The notes: a model not told the origin generated them from the letters alone. Shown: positions 13,983-22,175, numbered from the stretch's first letter. The stretch is 64,000 nucleotides of DNA from DUOX01 sp050944015 (GCA_050944015.1 JBMNQG010000001.1:19894-83893), one strand, 5' to 3'. A program made the numbers and translations.

Positions 13983-15917
13983 ATGTGTGAGTTTCCCAGA
14001 CTTTTTTCTCCATTGAAGGTTGGGCCTGTCATCATGAAGAACAGGATAGAGACCGGCCCGATGTCCATTGTGGAGATGGACGCAAAGGAATGCCTTACCG
14101 ACCAGGCAATTGCCTTTTATGAGGGGCTTGCGGCGGGCGGGGCCGCCGTCGTGACGATAGGCGAGAGTATTATCCGCACGGAAAACGGCAAGACCCATCC
14201 TCAGCAGCTAATGCTGGGGCGCGACGAGGTGAGATACTGCCTGCAAAAAGTGGCCGACGCCATTCATGCCCACGGGGCCCTGGCCAATATTGAAATCAAC
14301 CACGGCGGCTGCATGGCGGACCCCAGGTACAACAACGGCAACAAATCCATCGGCCCCGTCGGTTTTGTGGACGAATGGGGCGATGAGATTATAGGCATGG
14401 ACGAGGCAATGATGGACGACGTGGCCAACGCCTTCGCGGAGGCGGTGGAGACGGTGAGAGACTGCGGCTTTGACATAGCTATGATTCACTGCGGCCACGG
14501 CTGGCTGCTTAACCAGTTCCTTTCGCCTTATTATAACACCCGCACCGACGAATACGGCGGAAGCATTGAGGGACGGGCCAAGTTCCCGCTTATGGTTATT
14601 GACCGAATACGCGAGAGGGTGGGGCGCAGCATTGCCCTGGACATGCGCATCTCCGGCAGCGAATTCATAGAGGGCGGCCTTGAAATTGACGATGTGGTAA
14701 AGTTCTGCAAAATGGTGGAGGACAAGGTGGACATGATAAACGTCTCCGCCGGCGCACCCTGGACCAAGCGCATGGCCATTTCAATCTTTGAGGAGCGGGG
14801 TATAAACTCCGAATTTTCAGCCGCGGTAAAGAAGTTTGTAACAAAGATACCGGTAACGGCCGTCGGAGGATACGCGGACCCTGCTCTTATGGAGAAGCAC
14901 CTAGAGGAGGGCAGGGCGGACGCCTTCGTCCTGGGCCGAAGCATCCTTGCGGACCCCATGCTGCCCCACAAGGCGCGCACTGGCAACGCGGACAAGATCC
15001 ATAGATGCCTGCGGTGCTACGTGTGCAACGAGGCTCAGTACTTTAAGACCCGCACCCTGTACTGCTCCATTAACCCCATCGCTGGCAGGGAGTATGAGGC
15101 CAAGATGTTCCCGCCCCCGGCGCCCAGAAGAAAAGTTCTTGTGGCAGGCGGCGGGCCCGGCGGAATGCAGGCGGCAATAACCGCTGCCAGAAGAGGACAT
15201 GAGGTTGTGCTTTATGAAAAAACTGGCGAGCTTGGCGGCGCCTTAAAGTTTGCAAGGCATATACCGTTTAAGAAAGACGTGCAGGTATTTGCCGAAACCC
15301 TGGAGCGGGAGCTGAGAGCCGAGAAAAATGTGACGATTCATCTCAATACTCCTGTGATCAGGGAACTGATAGAAAAGGAAAAGCCGGATCTTGTAATCGC
15401 CGCAATCGGCGCCGACCCGCTCATACCTCCAATCAAGGGGCTGGACAACGAAAAAGTCGTCTACGCCACTGACATGTTTGACGAGGGCGTTAAAATCGGC
15501 AAAAAGGTTGTAATTATCGGCGGCGGGCTTGTGGGCTGCGAGTCCGGCCTGCACCTGGCCAACGGGGGGCACGACGTTACGATAATCGAAATGCGGGACG
15601 ATGTGGCAATTGACGCCACCCCCGACCACAGGCGCTTCATGTTACCCCTGCTGGAGGAAAAGGTCAAATGTGCATGCTCCCTGACGGTCAGCGAGGTTAC
15701 AGAGGAGGGCGTCAAGGCCAGGGGCGCCGACGGCGCCGAGTCTTTCTTCCCGGCTGATACTGTCATTCTAGCGGCAGGCTTGAAGGCAAGGGAGACGGAG
15801 GCCGAGTCGTTGAGGAACTGCAGCTATGATTTCGTCAGAATCGGGGACTGTCTCAGGGCAAGGAAGATTTACAACGCAGTACGGGAAGGCTTTGACGCCG
15901 GAACATTTGTAAGATAA
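13983..15917 (+). CDS. NADH:flavin oxidoreductase / enoate reductase family (Old Yellow Enzyme plus FAD/NAD domain)
   Basis: A 644-residue enzyme with two parts, as in 2,4-dienoyl-CoA reductase, trimethylamine dehydrogenase and the BaiCD/BaiH bile-acid enzymes. Residues 1-about 340 are an FMN-binding TIM barrel (HGWLLNQFLSPYYNTRTDEYG is characteristic, with the active His and the NTRTDEYGG end). A cysteine group, CLRCYVC then C 12 residues on (about 341-360), should bind a 4Fe-4S cluster; the second spacing is CxxC rather than CxxxC. The C-terminal half has an FAD-type GGGPGGMQAAITA fingerprint and an NAD-type GGGLVGCESGLHLA fingerprint. It is strictly anaerobic chemistry: reduction of an activated C=C bond. 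Substrate is not predictable. AAGGAGGAAG precedes the ATG. Confidence 0.93.
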   Translation: MCEFPRLFSPLKVGPVIMKNRIETGPMSIVEMDAKECLTDQAIAFYEGLAAGGAAVVTIGESIIRTENGKTHPQQLMLGRDEVRYCLQKVADAIHAHGALANIEINHGGCMADPRYNNGNKSIGPVGFVDEWGDEIIGMDEAMMDDVANAFAEAVETVRDCGFDIAMIHCGHGWLLNQFLSPYYNTRTDEYGGSIEGRAKFPLMVIDRIRERVGRSIALDMRISGSEFIEGGLEIDDVVKFCKMVEDKVDMINVSAGAPWTKRMAISIFEERGINSEFSAAVKKFVTKIPVTAVGGYADPALMEKHLEEGRADAFVLGRSILADPMLPHKARTGNADKIHRCLRCYVCNEAQYFKTRTLYCSINPIAGREYEAKMFPPPAPRRKVLVAGGGPGGMQAAITAARRGHEVVLYEKTGELGGALKFARHIPFKKDVQVFAETLERELRAEKNVTIHLNTPVIRELIEKEKPDLVIAAIGADPLIPPIKGLDNEKVVYATDMFDEGVKIGKKVVIIGGGLVGCESGLHLANGGHDVTIIEMRDDVAIDATPDHRRFMLPLLEEKVKCACSLTVSEVTEEGVKARGADGAESFFPADTVILAAGLKARETEAESLRNCSYDFVRIGDCLRARKIYNAVREGFDAGTFVR

Positions 15918-15931
15918 ATTAAAGAAAAGCA

Positions 15932-15963
15932 AAAAGACCGACGATTATATCGTCGGTCTTTTT
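15932..15963 (+). terminator. Terminator between the oxidoreductase gene and tRNA-Pro
   Basis: AAAAGACCGACGAT (15932-15945) pairs with ATCGTCGGTCTTTT (15949-15962) in a 14-base-pair perfect stem with a three-base loop and a T tract. It serves both strands, as the tRNA on the other strand ends at 15965. Confidence 0.9.
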
Positions 15964-15964
15964 C

Positions 15965-16040
15965 TGGTCGGAGTGGTGGGACTCGAACCCACGGCCTCAT
16001 GGTCCCGAACCATGCACGCTACCACCTGCGCTACACCCCG
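15965..16040 (-). tRNA. tRNA-Pro (anticodon CGG)
   Basis: On the minus strand the 76 bases form a full cloverleaf: acceptor CGGGGTG with CACTCCG, anticodon stem CATGG/CCATG with loop TTCGGGA, so the anticodon is CGG (proline codon CCG). The T-loop GTTCGAGTC and an encoded CCA (TGG at 15965-15967 on the plus strand) are present. The gene is intact next to the integrase gene. Confidence 0.95.
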
Positions 16041-16131
16041 CTGGTGCTTGATATTGCTTGAAAAGTTGAGAATTATCAATGGTTTGCGGTTTTGGCGCTG
16101 TCTTTTTGTGTCCTAACGCGTCCTATGTTTG

Positions 16132-16166
16132 GTGGGTACTCTAGTGGATACTCGCGGTGGGTACTC
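16132..16166 (+). repeat. Three direct decamers near the integrase 3' end
   Basis: GTGGGTACTC (16132-16141), GTGGATACTC (16144-16153) and GTGGGTACTC (16157-16166) are spaced at 12 and 13 bases, just beyond the integrase stop. Such repeats are typical of arm-type binding sites of tyrosine integrases. Confidence 0.6.
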
Positions 16167-16168
16167 GA

Positions 16169-17188
16169 CTATACCAAGCTGTTCACGGCTTTAAGCTGTT
16201 CAGATAGGGGAATGTGAGTATATTGTAAAGTTGTTTGATAATCTGAGTGACCCGCTGTAGCTGTGATAATTGCCGGCTGTATTTCCGCCAATGCCATCAT
16301 GGTTGCAAATGTATGGCGGCAACAATGGGGATTAAGTCTACGAATACCTAAGCGCTCTAATGTCGCATAGTAGGTATTATAGAATACTTTTTCGTGCATT
16401 TCAAGTAGCTTTTTTTTGTTTGCGTTATAAAACTTTTTGACAATCGGAAGTATGCGGTCATTGATGGGGATTGTCCTGTTGATGCCCGCATCTGTTTTTA
16501 TGCCACCTATCATGTACTGTTCGTTAAGGTATATATTATCTTTTGTTATTTTCGCAAGCTCTCCGTAACGCATACCAGTATAAATCATTACTAAAATGTA
16601 CCCAGTAAAATCGTTTCCGTTTTCGTAGTCTTGCCACAGCTTATTCCGTTCATCGAGCGTAAAAGCATCTTTTTTGCTTTTGGGTTTCTTCTCTAACTTG
16701 ATAAACTCGGCATAGTTTTTGTTGATATAGTCATTCTCGATTGCGTACTTATACAAATTGTTCATCAAAGACTTAATATCGGCTTTGGTTCGCCTACCGT
16801 ATGGACAATCATCTACAACCTTTTGCAAGTCAGCCGTTTTCAATTGATTGAATTGCCGCCAATAAATACTTTCGCAGTGTTTGTACGCCGCCCTGTAACC
16901 GTCGGCAGTTGACTTGCTCACCTTCTTAAAATGTGGTTTACTCCAAAGGTCATAAAGCTCTTTGAAAGTAATGTTTACAATGGGGTCATCTTGTGATTTA
17001 TATTGCTTTATCCATTCCAGCGCTTCACGTTTCGTCTTAAAACCAGACTTTGTTTTAACTATACGCTTTTTCTTTTTTGTACCATCTTCCAATTCAACTA
17101 TATCCCAACCAAGAGTAATTTTAGCTCTCCATCGACCATTCGGGAGCTTGTATGCCGTGCTCTCGCCGTTTGCGCGTTTTTTTGCCAT
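16169..17188 (-). CDS. int: Tyrosine recombinase (phage/ICE integrase)
   Basis: A 339-residue site-specific integrase. The N-terminal part (about 1-70) is an arm-binding domain with several aromatic and basic residues (YKLPNGRWRAKITLGWD), followed by a SAM-like core-binding domain (about 70-165) and the catalytic domain. All catalytic residues are present: Arg207 in YTGMRYGEL, His288 and Arg291 in HCCRHTFA, His314 in GHSDYQTT, and the nucleophile Tyr323. The start at 17188 is chosen because GGGGATGG lies upstream; an in-frame ATG at 17269 would add a stretch without family similarity. The enzyme is apparently intact, so the element could still be mobilised if its ends are. The base composition is AT-rich, unlike the flanks. 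Confidence 0.93.
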   Translation of the reverse strand: MAKKRANGESTAYKLPNGRWRAKITLGWDIVELEDGTKKKKRIVKTKSGFKTKREALEWIKQYKSQDDPIVNITFKELYDLWSKPHFKKVSKSTADGYRAAYKHCESIYWRQFNQLKTADLQKVVDDCPYGRRTKADIKSLMNNLYKYAIENDYINKNYAEFIKLEKKPKSKKDAFTLDERNKLWQDYENGNDFTGYILVMIYTGMRYGELAKITKDNIYLNEQYMIGGIKTDAGINRTIPINDRILPIVKKFYNANKKKLLEMHEKVFYNTYYATLERLGIRRLNPHCCRHTFATMMALAEIQPAIITATAGHSDYQTTLQYTHIPLSEQLKAVNSLV

Positions 17189-17397
17189 GTTCCATCCCCT
17201 TTCATTTTTTATTACTTTGCCTTCTTTGGCCTGCCCCGCTTTCGTAAACTCGGCTTTATTGTTGCACAAAATACCCGTTTTGCATTGTTAAAATTGCAAA
17301 TATATGCGGCAAATAATTACAAAAAGAAAGAAGGGTGAGCATGTCTGAACTGGAATTGGTGCGTATTTTTCAAACATTATCCCAAGAAGAAAGCGTA

Positions 17398-17724
17398 TCA
17401 TCGTCGATTATTGTAAAGTGTTATTACGAGTTCCTCGACAAAACGACGCTTATCAAGCGGCAACTTCCGGAAAGCCTTAATAATCTCCAATTCAATCTCA
17501 GAAAGCTCGACATCGGAAATGGTGTCGGGCTTTTTTGTTGGACTCATCAACTCATCAATTGTAATCCCAAAATACTCTGCAAGCTTCTTTTTAGTCGGAT
17601 TTGTTGGCTGTCCTCCGTTTTTCCAACGCTGCAATAAGCTGTGACTTAAATTCAAGTCCCTCAGCACTCTCGATTCCGACTTTCCCGCCTGTTCGCACAG
17701 TTTCTTATAGTTGTCATAAAACAT
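17398..17724 (-). CDS. XRE-family transcriptional repressor of the element
   Basis: A 108-residue regulator. The N-terminal helix-turn-helix (about residues 5-60: NYKKLCEQAGKSESRVLRDL, then HSLLQRWKNG and LAEYFGITIDELM) is of the Cro/CI XRE type. The C-terminal 40 residues form a charged helix, probably for dimerisation. The start at 17724 has AGGGGA six bases upstream. It is 33 bases from the excisionase-like gene on the other strand, the arrangement seen in lysogeny-control regions of phages and ICEs, so it probably regulates that gene and the integrase. It is AT-rich like the integrase. Confidence 0.85.
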   Translation of the reverse strand: MFYDNYKKLCEQAGKSESRVLRDLNLSHSLLQRWKNGGQPTNPTKKKLAEYFGITIDELMSPTKKPDTISDVELSEIELEIIKAFRKLPLDKRRFVEELVITLYNNRR

Positions 17725-17757
17725 AATCTATCCCCTCGTTTTTTGTTGAAATATTAA

Positions 17758-17964
17758 ATGTATCTAACAATACGGCAAGCGGCGGAGCATCTACAAGTAA
17801 GCACCAAAACCATTTACAGGCGAATAAAGGACGGCTCGCTACAGGCCATAAAGCTGGGGTCGCGAACTGTCCGCATAGATGAACAGGAGTTAGAGCGATA
17901 CATAAACCAATTTCGCGGAAAACGGGAGGGAGAGAAGGTCATATGCTTGTACGCCGCGGCATAA
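17758..17964 (+). CDS. Excisionase-like small DNA-binding protein
   Basis: A 68-residue protein of the MerR/excisionase winged-helix type: MYLTIRQAAEHLQVSTKTIYRRIKDG, with a LGSRTVRIDEQELERYINQ end typical of this group. It would bend DNA to direct integrase toward excision or act as a small regulator. A stop codon lies directly before the ATG, and there is no good ribosome site, so it may be translated from a leaderless or read-through transcript, or be silent. It lies at the right edge of the AT-rich element; its stop overlaps the region where host sequence resumes. It is the plus-strand counterpart of the repressor. Confidence 0.72.
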   Translation: MYLTIRQAAEHLQVSTKTIYRRIKDGSLQAIKLGSRTVRIDEQELERYINQFRGKREGEKVICLYAAA

Positions 17965-17987
17965 TATGTCCCAAGGAGGTGTGCCGC

Positions 17988-18944
17988 GTGTCCAGGGTGA
18001 AGTTTTACATATCCGCCGTAATCTTTATTCTTATTACGGCGGTAAAGCTGATGTCCCCCACCATTGCCCAGGAGCTTAAATATAAGCTGCTTCCGGCCAT
18101 TGACCAGAATACCGATTACAAAGCGGCAATGCTTGCCCTGGGGGAGAGGCTGACTGACGACGATGGGTTTATTTCTGTTTTAAACAGCTTTTATAAAGAT
18201 GAGGTTGCGGAAGACGAAGAGCATGAGTTGGAAAAGAGTCCTGTAAAACGAAATGCCTCCGGTTACTCCCCAACCACGATTGGGGAATTGAGGGAAAGCT
18301 TTTCCGTCATAGTCCCTAAAGGGGAAAGCGCCGGAAATTCTGCAGGCAGTAAAGAGGAGGATACGGAGCCGGCACAGGAGACCATGGCCGAAATTCCGGT
18401 GGAGGAGCCGGAGCAGCCCGTTGAGGAAGAGATTGCCGAGGAGCCTGAGGAGGATAAAATGCCGGAGGCGATCGCCGCTTTTCTTGAATCCCAGAGGGAG
18501 TATTCGGACTATAATGTGCCTGAGAATGTAAGTTATACAATGCCGCCTCTGCCCTTTGAATATACCAGCCCGGTGCAGGGGTACACTTCTTCCGGGTTTG
18601 GGTACAGGCTCCACCCCATAGCAGACTCCGTCAAGTTCCATTATGGCACCGACTTTGCCGCCAATCAGGGAGACGACATACTTGCCTTTGCGGACGGCGT
18701 CGTACTTGCGACGGGGGAGAACGAAACCTACGGCCTTTATCTTATTATAGGCCACGGGAATGGATATGAGACCTTATACGCACACTGCAGCAGGATATTG
18801 GTGTCCAATGGAGAAAGCGTAACAAAAGGACAAAAAATCGCCTACGTAGGACAGACGGGCGAAACCACCGGCCCTCACCTGCATTTCGAGCTTATGAAGG
18901 ACGGTGTATATCTGAATCCCGAGTTCTACCTGAATGTGTTGTGA
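17988..18944 (+). CDS. Membrane-anchored M23 peptidase, SpoIVFA-like
   Basis: A 318-residue protein with a single N-terminal membrane segment (about 5-22), a long acidic Pro/Glu-rich linker (about 75-165) and a C-terminal LytM/M23 domain. Zinc ligands are complete: HYGTD (His and Asp), and GPHLHFEL (HxH). The GTG at 17988 has AAGGAGG eight bases upstream; an ATG at 17943 would read through that site. The next gene is an M50 protease, and this pair has the layout of spoIVFA-spoIVFB, where the M23-like protein controls the sigma-K-processing protease in the forespore membrane. SpoIIQ-like alternatives are possible. Catalytic competence of the M23 site is unusual for SpoIVFA; a role in wall hydrolysis cannot be excluded. 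Confidence 0.75.
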   Translation: MSRVKFYISAVIFILITAVKLMSPTIAQELKYKLLPAIDQNTDYKAAMLALGERLTDDDGFISVLNSFYKDEVAEDEEHELEKSPVKRNASGYSPTTIGELRESFSVIVPKGESAGNSAGSKEEDTEPAQETMAEIPVEEPEQPVEEEIAEEPEEDKMPEAIAAFLESQREYSDYNVPENVSYTMPPLPFEYTSPVQGYTSSGFGYRLHPIADSVKFHYGTDFAANQGDDILAFADGVVLATGENETYGLYLIIGHGNGYETLYAHCSRILVSNGESVTKGQKIAYVGQTGETTGPHLHFELMKDGVYLNPEFYLNVL

Positions 18945-18951
18945 TTTGGAT

Positions 18952-19581
18952 ATGAAAAAGACGTATGCCAAACAAAGACCCCCCTTGACGGGACGAAAGA
19001 AGCTTATTTCGGTCAGCGCCGGTTTTCTCCTCTTGTTTGCGGCGCTATATTTTTTTGACGATACGGGATTGCTTTCGGCCTTTGTGCCTGCGGTTTTGGC
19101 CCACGAGGCCGGGCATGCACTGGCTTTGACGCTGAAAGGCGTGGAAATAACCGGCCTGCATTTCAGCCTGTCTGGAATACGCATGGACTACCGGGGAAGA
19201 ATGGATATGGGCGGCGAGCTGCAGGCGGCGGCTTTGGGACCCCTGTTCGGCCTCGTTTACGCATTTGCCGCCTCTTATGCGGGCCGGAAGCTTGAAAGCG
19301 AGTTTCTGCTTTGCAGCGCGGGAATAAGCCTTGTGCTGACCCTTTTCAACCTACTGCCCGCCATACCCTTGGACGGGGGTAGGATTCTGAATGTGATGCT
19401 ATCCCGGTTTTGCGGATACGAGGTCACTGAAATGGTTTTGTTCCTATCCACGCTTTTGACGGCTCTGGTCCTGATGCTGGCGGGGCTATGGTTTTTCTAC
19501 CGGGGATACGGCATCGCCCTCATACCGGTCGGGCTGTGGCTTTTCTGGCACGCGCTGACGGAATATTCGTCGGACGCTTAG
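18952..19581 (+). CDS. Site-2 (M50) zinc metalloprotease, SpoIVFB-like
   Basis: An integral membrane protease of about 209 residues. The HEAGH motif lies in the second membrane segment and the second zinc motif is NLLPAIPLDGGRIL (Asp in PLDGG), both needed for intramembrane proteolysis. Five to six hydrophobic segments are seen. The start at 18952 is preferred, although an in-frame ATG at 18934 overlaps the previous gene; neither has a strong ribosome site. Because it follows the M23 gene, it most likely is the sigma-K-type processing protease SpoIVFB, inhibited by its partner until the forespore signal. The alternative is a general stage-IV protease. A sigma-K gene is not in this window. Confidence 0.78.
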   Translation: MKKTYAKQRPPLTGRKKLISVSAGFLLLFAALYFFDDTGLLSAFVPAVLAHEAGHALALTLKGVEITGLHFSLSGIRMDYRGRMDMGGELQAAALGPLFGLVYAFAASYAGRKLESEFLLCSAGISLVLTLFNLLPAIPLDGGRILNVMLSRFCGYEVTEMVLFLSTLLTALVLMLAGLWFFYRGYGIALIPVGLWLFWHALTEYSSDA

Positions 19582-19663
19582 GCCGTATGCTTGTTTTTAA
19601 CGCATTCTTGGTATAAAATACATAGGCATTATTAACTTATCTTATATTAATTGGACGTGTGTT

Positions 19664-21499
19664 ATGGATAGGAAACTGGAAAAAATTTTGCGCCGGGTGC
19701 AGAAACCAGCGCGCTACACCGGCGGTGAATACAATCAGATAATCAAGGATAAGTCCGAAGTTGACCTGCGCATGGCCTTTTGTTTTCCCGATACCTATGA
19801 GATAGGCATGTCCAACCTGGGGATGCGGATTCTCTACGGAGTTATAAACGAAATGCCCGGCGTATGGTGCGAGAGGGTATTTGCCCCCTGGATGGACATG
19901 GAAGAGGAAATGCGTAGGGAGGGGATACCCCTTTGGGCGCTGGAGAGCGGCGACCCCGTATCCGAGTTTGATGTGGTGGCCTTTTCCCTGGGCTATGAAA
20001 TGGCCTACACCAACGTGCTGAACATGCTGGACCTTGCGGGCATCCCCCTGAGGAGCGCCGACAGGCCCGGACTTGTACCGCTTGTGTTTGCAGGCGGGAC
20101 AAGCTGCTGCAACCCGGAGCCTCTTGCGGATTTTATAGACCTGTTCGTCATAGGCGAGGGGGAGGACATGGACAGGGAAGTGCTGGAGCTTTTCCGCCAG
20201 GCCAAAAGAGAGGGCTGGGCGAAAAGCGAGTTCCTGCGCAGGGCCTCCCAAATTGGCGGAGTTTATGTACCATCCCTTTATGACGTGAGATATAATGACG
20301 ACGGCACCATAGCGGCAATCGAGCCGAAGGACGGTGCGCCGGAGGCCGTTACAAAGCGTATAGTTGAGGACTTTGAAAACAGCTATTTCCCTACAAATCC
20401 CATAGTGCCCTCCACGGAGATAGTGCACGACAGGGTCACCCTGGAGCTGTTTCGGGGCTGCATCCGGGGCTGCCGTTTCTGCCAGGCGGGCTTTGCCTAC
20501 AGGCCGGTGCGTGTCCGCAGCGTGGAAAAGCTTGTGCAGCAGGGCATAGAAAGCCTTAAAAACACAGGGTATCAGGAAATAAGCCTGGCGTCCCTCAGCA
20601 GCAGCGATTACCCGGGGCTGAGCCGGCTTTGCTACGGCCTTCTTGACTGGTGCGAGCCCCGCAATATCAATCTTTCCCTGCCGTCACTCAGGGCGGACAA
20701 CTTCTCCATGGACATCATGAAAAGGGTGCAGCGTGTCCGCAGGGCGGGGCTGACCTTCGCCCCGGAGGCGGGCACCCAGCGCCTGCGGGACGCCATAAAT
20801 AAAAACGTGACCGAGGAGGACCTGCTGGAATCCTGCCGCGTGGCCTTTGAGGGAGGCTGGAACGGCGTCAAGCTGTATTTCATGCTTGGCCTGCCAACTG
20901 AAACTGACGAGGACGTACTTGGCATAGCCGACCTGGCGTATAAGGTGTTGGAGATATGGAAAACCCACGCAATGTCCAAAAGCCGGGGCGTGAAGATAAC
21001 CGTCAGCACCTCCTGCTTCGTGCCAAAGCCCCACAGCCCCTTCCAGTGGGAGCCCCAGGTTACCATGGATGAATACAGGCGGCGGGTAAAGCTGCTGGCC
21101 GACAACATGCGGTCCAAGTTCATTAACTACAACTGGCACGACCCGGAGACAAGCTTTATAGAGGCTGTGCTCTCCAGGGGAGACAGGAGGCTTGGGGCCG
21201 TCATAGAGCAGGTTTGGAGAACCGGAGGCAGGATGGAGGCCTGGAGCGAGAACTTCTCCCTCCAGCGCTGGCTGGCCGCCTTTGAAGCCTGCGGCCTGGA
21301 CCCGGCCTTTTACGCCAACCGGGAGCGGGGCAGGGATGAGATTATGCCCTGGTACCGGATTAACATGGGTGTCAGGCCGCAGCATTTGTGGAAGGAGAGG
21401 GAGCGCGCCTACGGCTTCGTGCTCACGCCCGACTGCTCGGTTCGCTGCACCGGCTGCGGGGCCAACACCCTTATGAAAGGTGGGCTCTACTGTGGATAA
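19664..21499 (+). CDS. TIGR03960-type radical SAM protein
   Basis: A 611-residue radical SAM enzyme. An N-terminal region (about 1-230) is similar in layout to a cobalamin-binding domain. The radical SAM core has CIRGCRFCQ (CxxxCxxC, which binds the 4Fe-4S cluster) around residue 270, and the SAM-binding segments SLASLSSSDYPG and TFAPEAGTQRLR follow. The C-terminal 100 residues include CTGCGAN, two further cysteines. The substrate of this family is not established. In other Clostridia it always occurs with the DUF2344 gene found directly downstream, so the two probably work together. Ribosome site is weak (ATG at 19664 preceded by TTGGACGTGTGTT). Confidence 0.9.
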   Translation: MDRKLEKILRRVQKPARYTGGEYNQIIKDKSEVDLRMAFCFPDTYEIGMSNLGMRILYGVINEMPGVWCERVFAPWMDMEEEMRREGIPLWALESGDPVSEFDVVAFSLGYEMAYTNVLNMLDLAGIPLRSADRPGLVPLVFAGGTSCCNPEPLADFIDLFVIGEGEDMDREVLELFRQAKREGWAKSEFLRRASQIGGVYVPSLYDVRYNDDGTIAAIEPKDGAPEAVTKRIVEDFENSYFPTNPIVPSTEIVHDRVTLELFRGCIRGCRFCQAGFAYRPVRVRSVEKLVQQGIESLKNTGYQEISLASLSSSDYPGLSRLCYGLLDWCEPRNINLSLPSLRADNFSMDIMKRVQRVRRAGLTFAPEAGTQRLRDAINKNVTEEDLLESCRVAFEGGWNGVKLYFMLGLPTETDEDVLGIADLAYKVLEIWKTHAMSKSRGVKITVSTSCFVPKPHSPFQWEPQVTMDEYRRRVKLLADNMRSKFINYNWHDPETSFIEAVLSRGDRRLGAVIEQVWRTGGRMEAWSENFSLQRWLAAFEACGLDPAFYANRERGRDEIMPWYRINMGVRPQHLWKERERAYGFVLTPDCSVRCTGCGANTLMKGGLYCG

Positions 21500-22127
21500 G
21501 CTGAGACTGAGATTTGCAAAGACGGGGCGGGCGGTGTATATCTCTCACCTGGACCTGATGCGCACCATGCAGCGCGCTTTTTTCCGGGCGGGGCTGCCCC
21601 TTAGATACTCGGAGGGCTTCAACCCCCACGCCCAGATTTCCATAGCCCTGCCCCTTTCAGTAGGCGCCGCCAGCCTGTGCGAGCTCATGGATTTCCGCCT
21701 GGATGCGGAGGCGGAACTCTCGGAAATTCCCGCAAGGCTCAATGCCGTAATGCCCGAGGGCATAGAAGCAATCGAGGCCTACCAGGCTGTTCGCAAATTC
21801 AGGGAACTGAAATGGCTCCGTGTAAGAGGAGACTTTGAGTGCGATAATAAAATGAAACGGGAGCTTGAGCGATTTTTTTCCGCCGAGAGCATAGTTGTCC
21901 CCAAAAGGACAAAAAAGGGCGTAAGCGACATGGACATAAAGCCAGCCGTCCGGTCCATCAGCTTCACGGACAGGGGGCTTGAGGCCGTGGTCTCCGCTCA
22001 GGAGCCAAGTTTAAATCCCGAGCTTTTGGTGCAGGCCATAGAACACTTGGCCCCGGAACTGGCTCCCGACTTCGTCCGCTTTACCAGGCTGGAGGTTTAT
22101 GATGAAAAGATGGAAATATTCAGGTAA
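21492..22127 (+). CDS. TIGR03936/DUF2344 radical-SAM-associated protein
   Basis: A protein of about 211 residues, soluble, alpha/beta. It begins VDKLRLRFAKTGRAVYISHLD, a typical start for the family, and contains RYSEGFNPHAQISIALPLSVG in the first third. The start at 21492 (GTG) has AAAGGTGGG upstream and overlaps the preceding gene by 8 bases; a GTG at 21480 is an alternative. The gene always pairs with the TIGR03960 protein, and the two may modify RNA, though the reaction is unknown. It ends just before the rplS promoter. Confidence 0.88.
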   Translation: MDKLRLRFAKTGRAVYISHLDLMRTMQRAFFRAGLPLRYSEGFNPHAQISIALPLSVGAASLCELMDFRLDAEAELSEIPARLNAVMPEGIEAIEAYQAVRKFRELKWLRVRGDFECDNKMKRELERFFSAESIVVPKRTKKGVSDMDIKPAVRSISFTDRGLEAVVSAQEPSLNPELLVQAIEHLAPELAPDFVRFTRLEVYDEKMEIFR

Positions 22128-22134
22128 AAAGCTC

Positions 22135-22163
22135 TTGCAATTTATATTAACTTGTGTTAATAT
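22135..22163 (+). promoter_or_regulatory. Sigma-A promoter of rplS
   Basis: TTGCAA (22135-22140) and TAATAT (22158-22163) are separated by exactly 17 bases. Transcription would start near 22170, just before the structured leader. Confidence 0.75.
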
Positions 22164-22175
22164 GTCAGGGTCTAT

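Larger units (their letters stand above)
16041..17970. mobile_element. Remnant of a tRNA-Pro-linked integrative element
   Basis: An AT-rich block of about 1.9 kb whose codon and base use differ clearly from both flanks. It begins next to tRNA-Pro(CGG) and contains a tyrosine integrase, an XRE-type repressor on the same strand, and an excisionase-like protein on the other strand. No replication, transfer or structural genes are left, so it is probably a shrunken phage or ICE remnant. I could not find a long direct repeat of the tRNA at the other end, so the right boundary (about 17965-17987) is approximate and is put where the spoIVFA-like gene begins. Confidence 0.65.

Noticed and set aside
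17335..17637. 100-residue plus-strand frame in the element
   Set aside because: It has a fair ribosome site (GAAGGGTGAGC), but from 17398 on it is antisense to the XRE repressor. Its unique part is only about 20 residues; at best a truncated gene.
17925..17990. Right-hand attachment site for the element
   Set aside because: No direct repeat of tRNA-Pro longer than about eight bases could be found here, so no attR is claimed.
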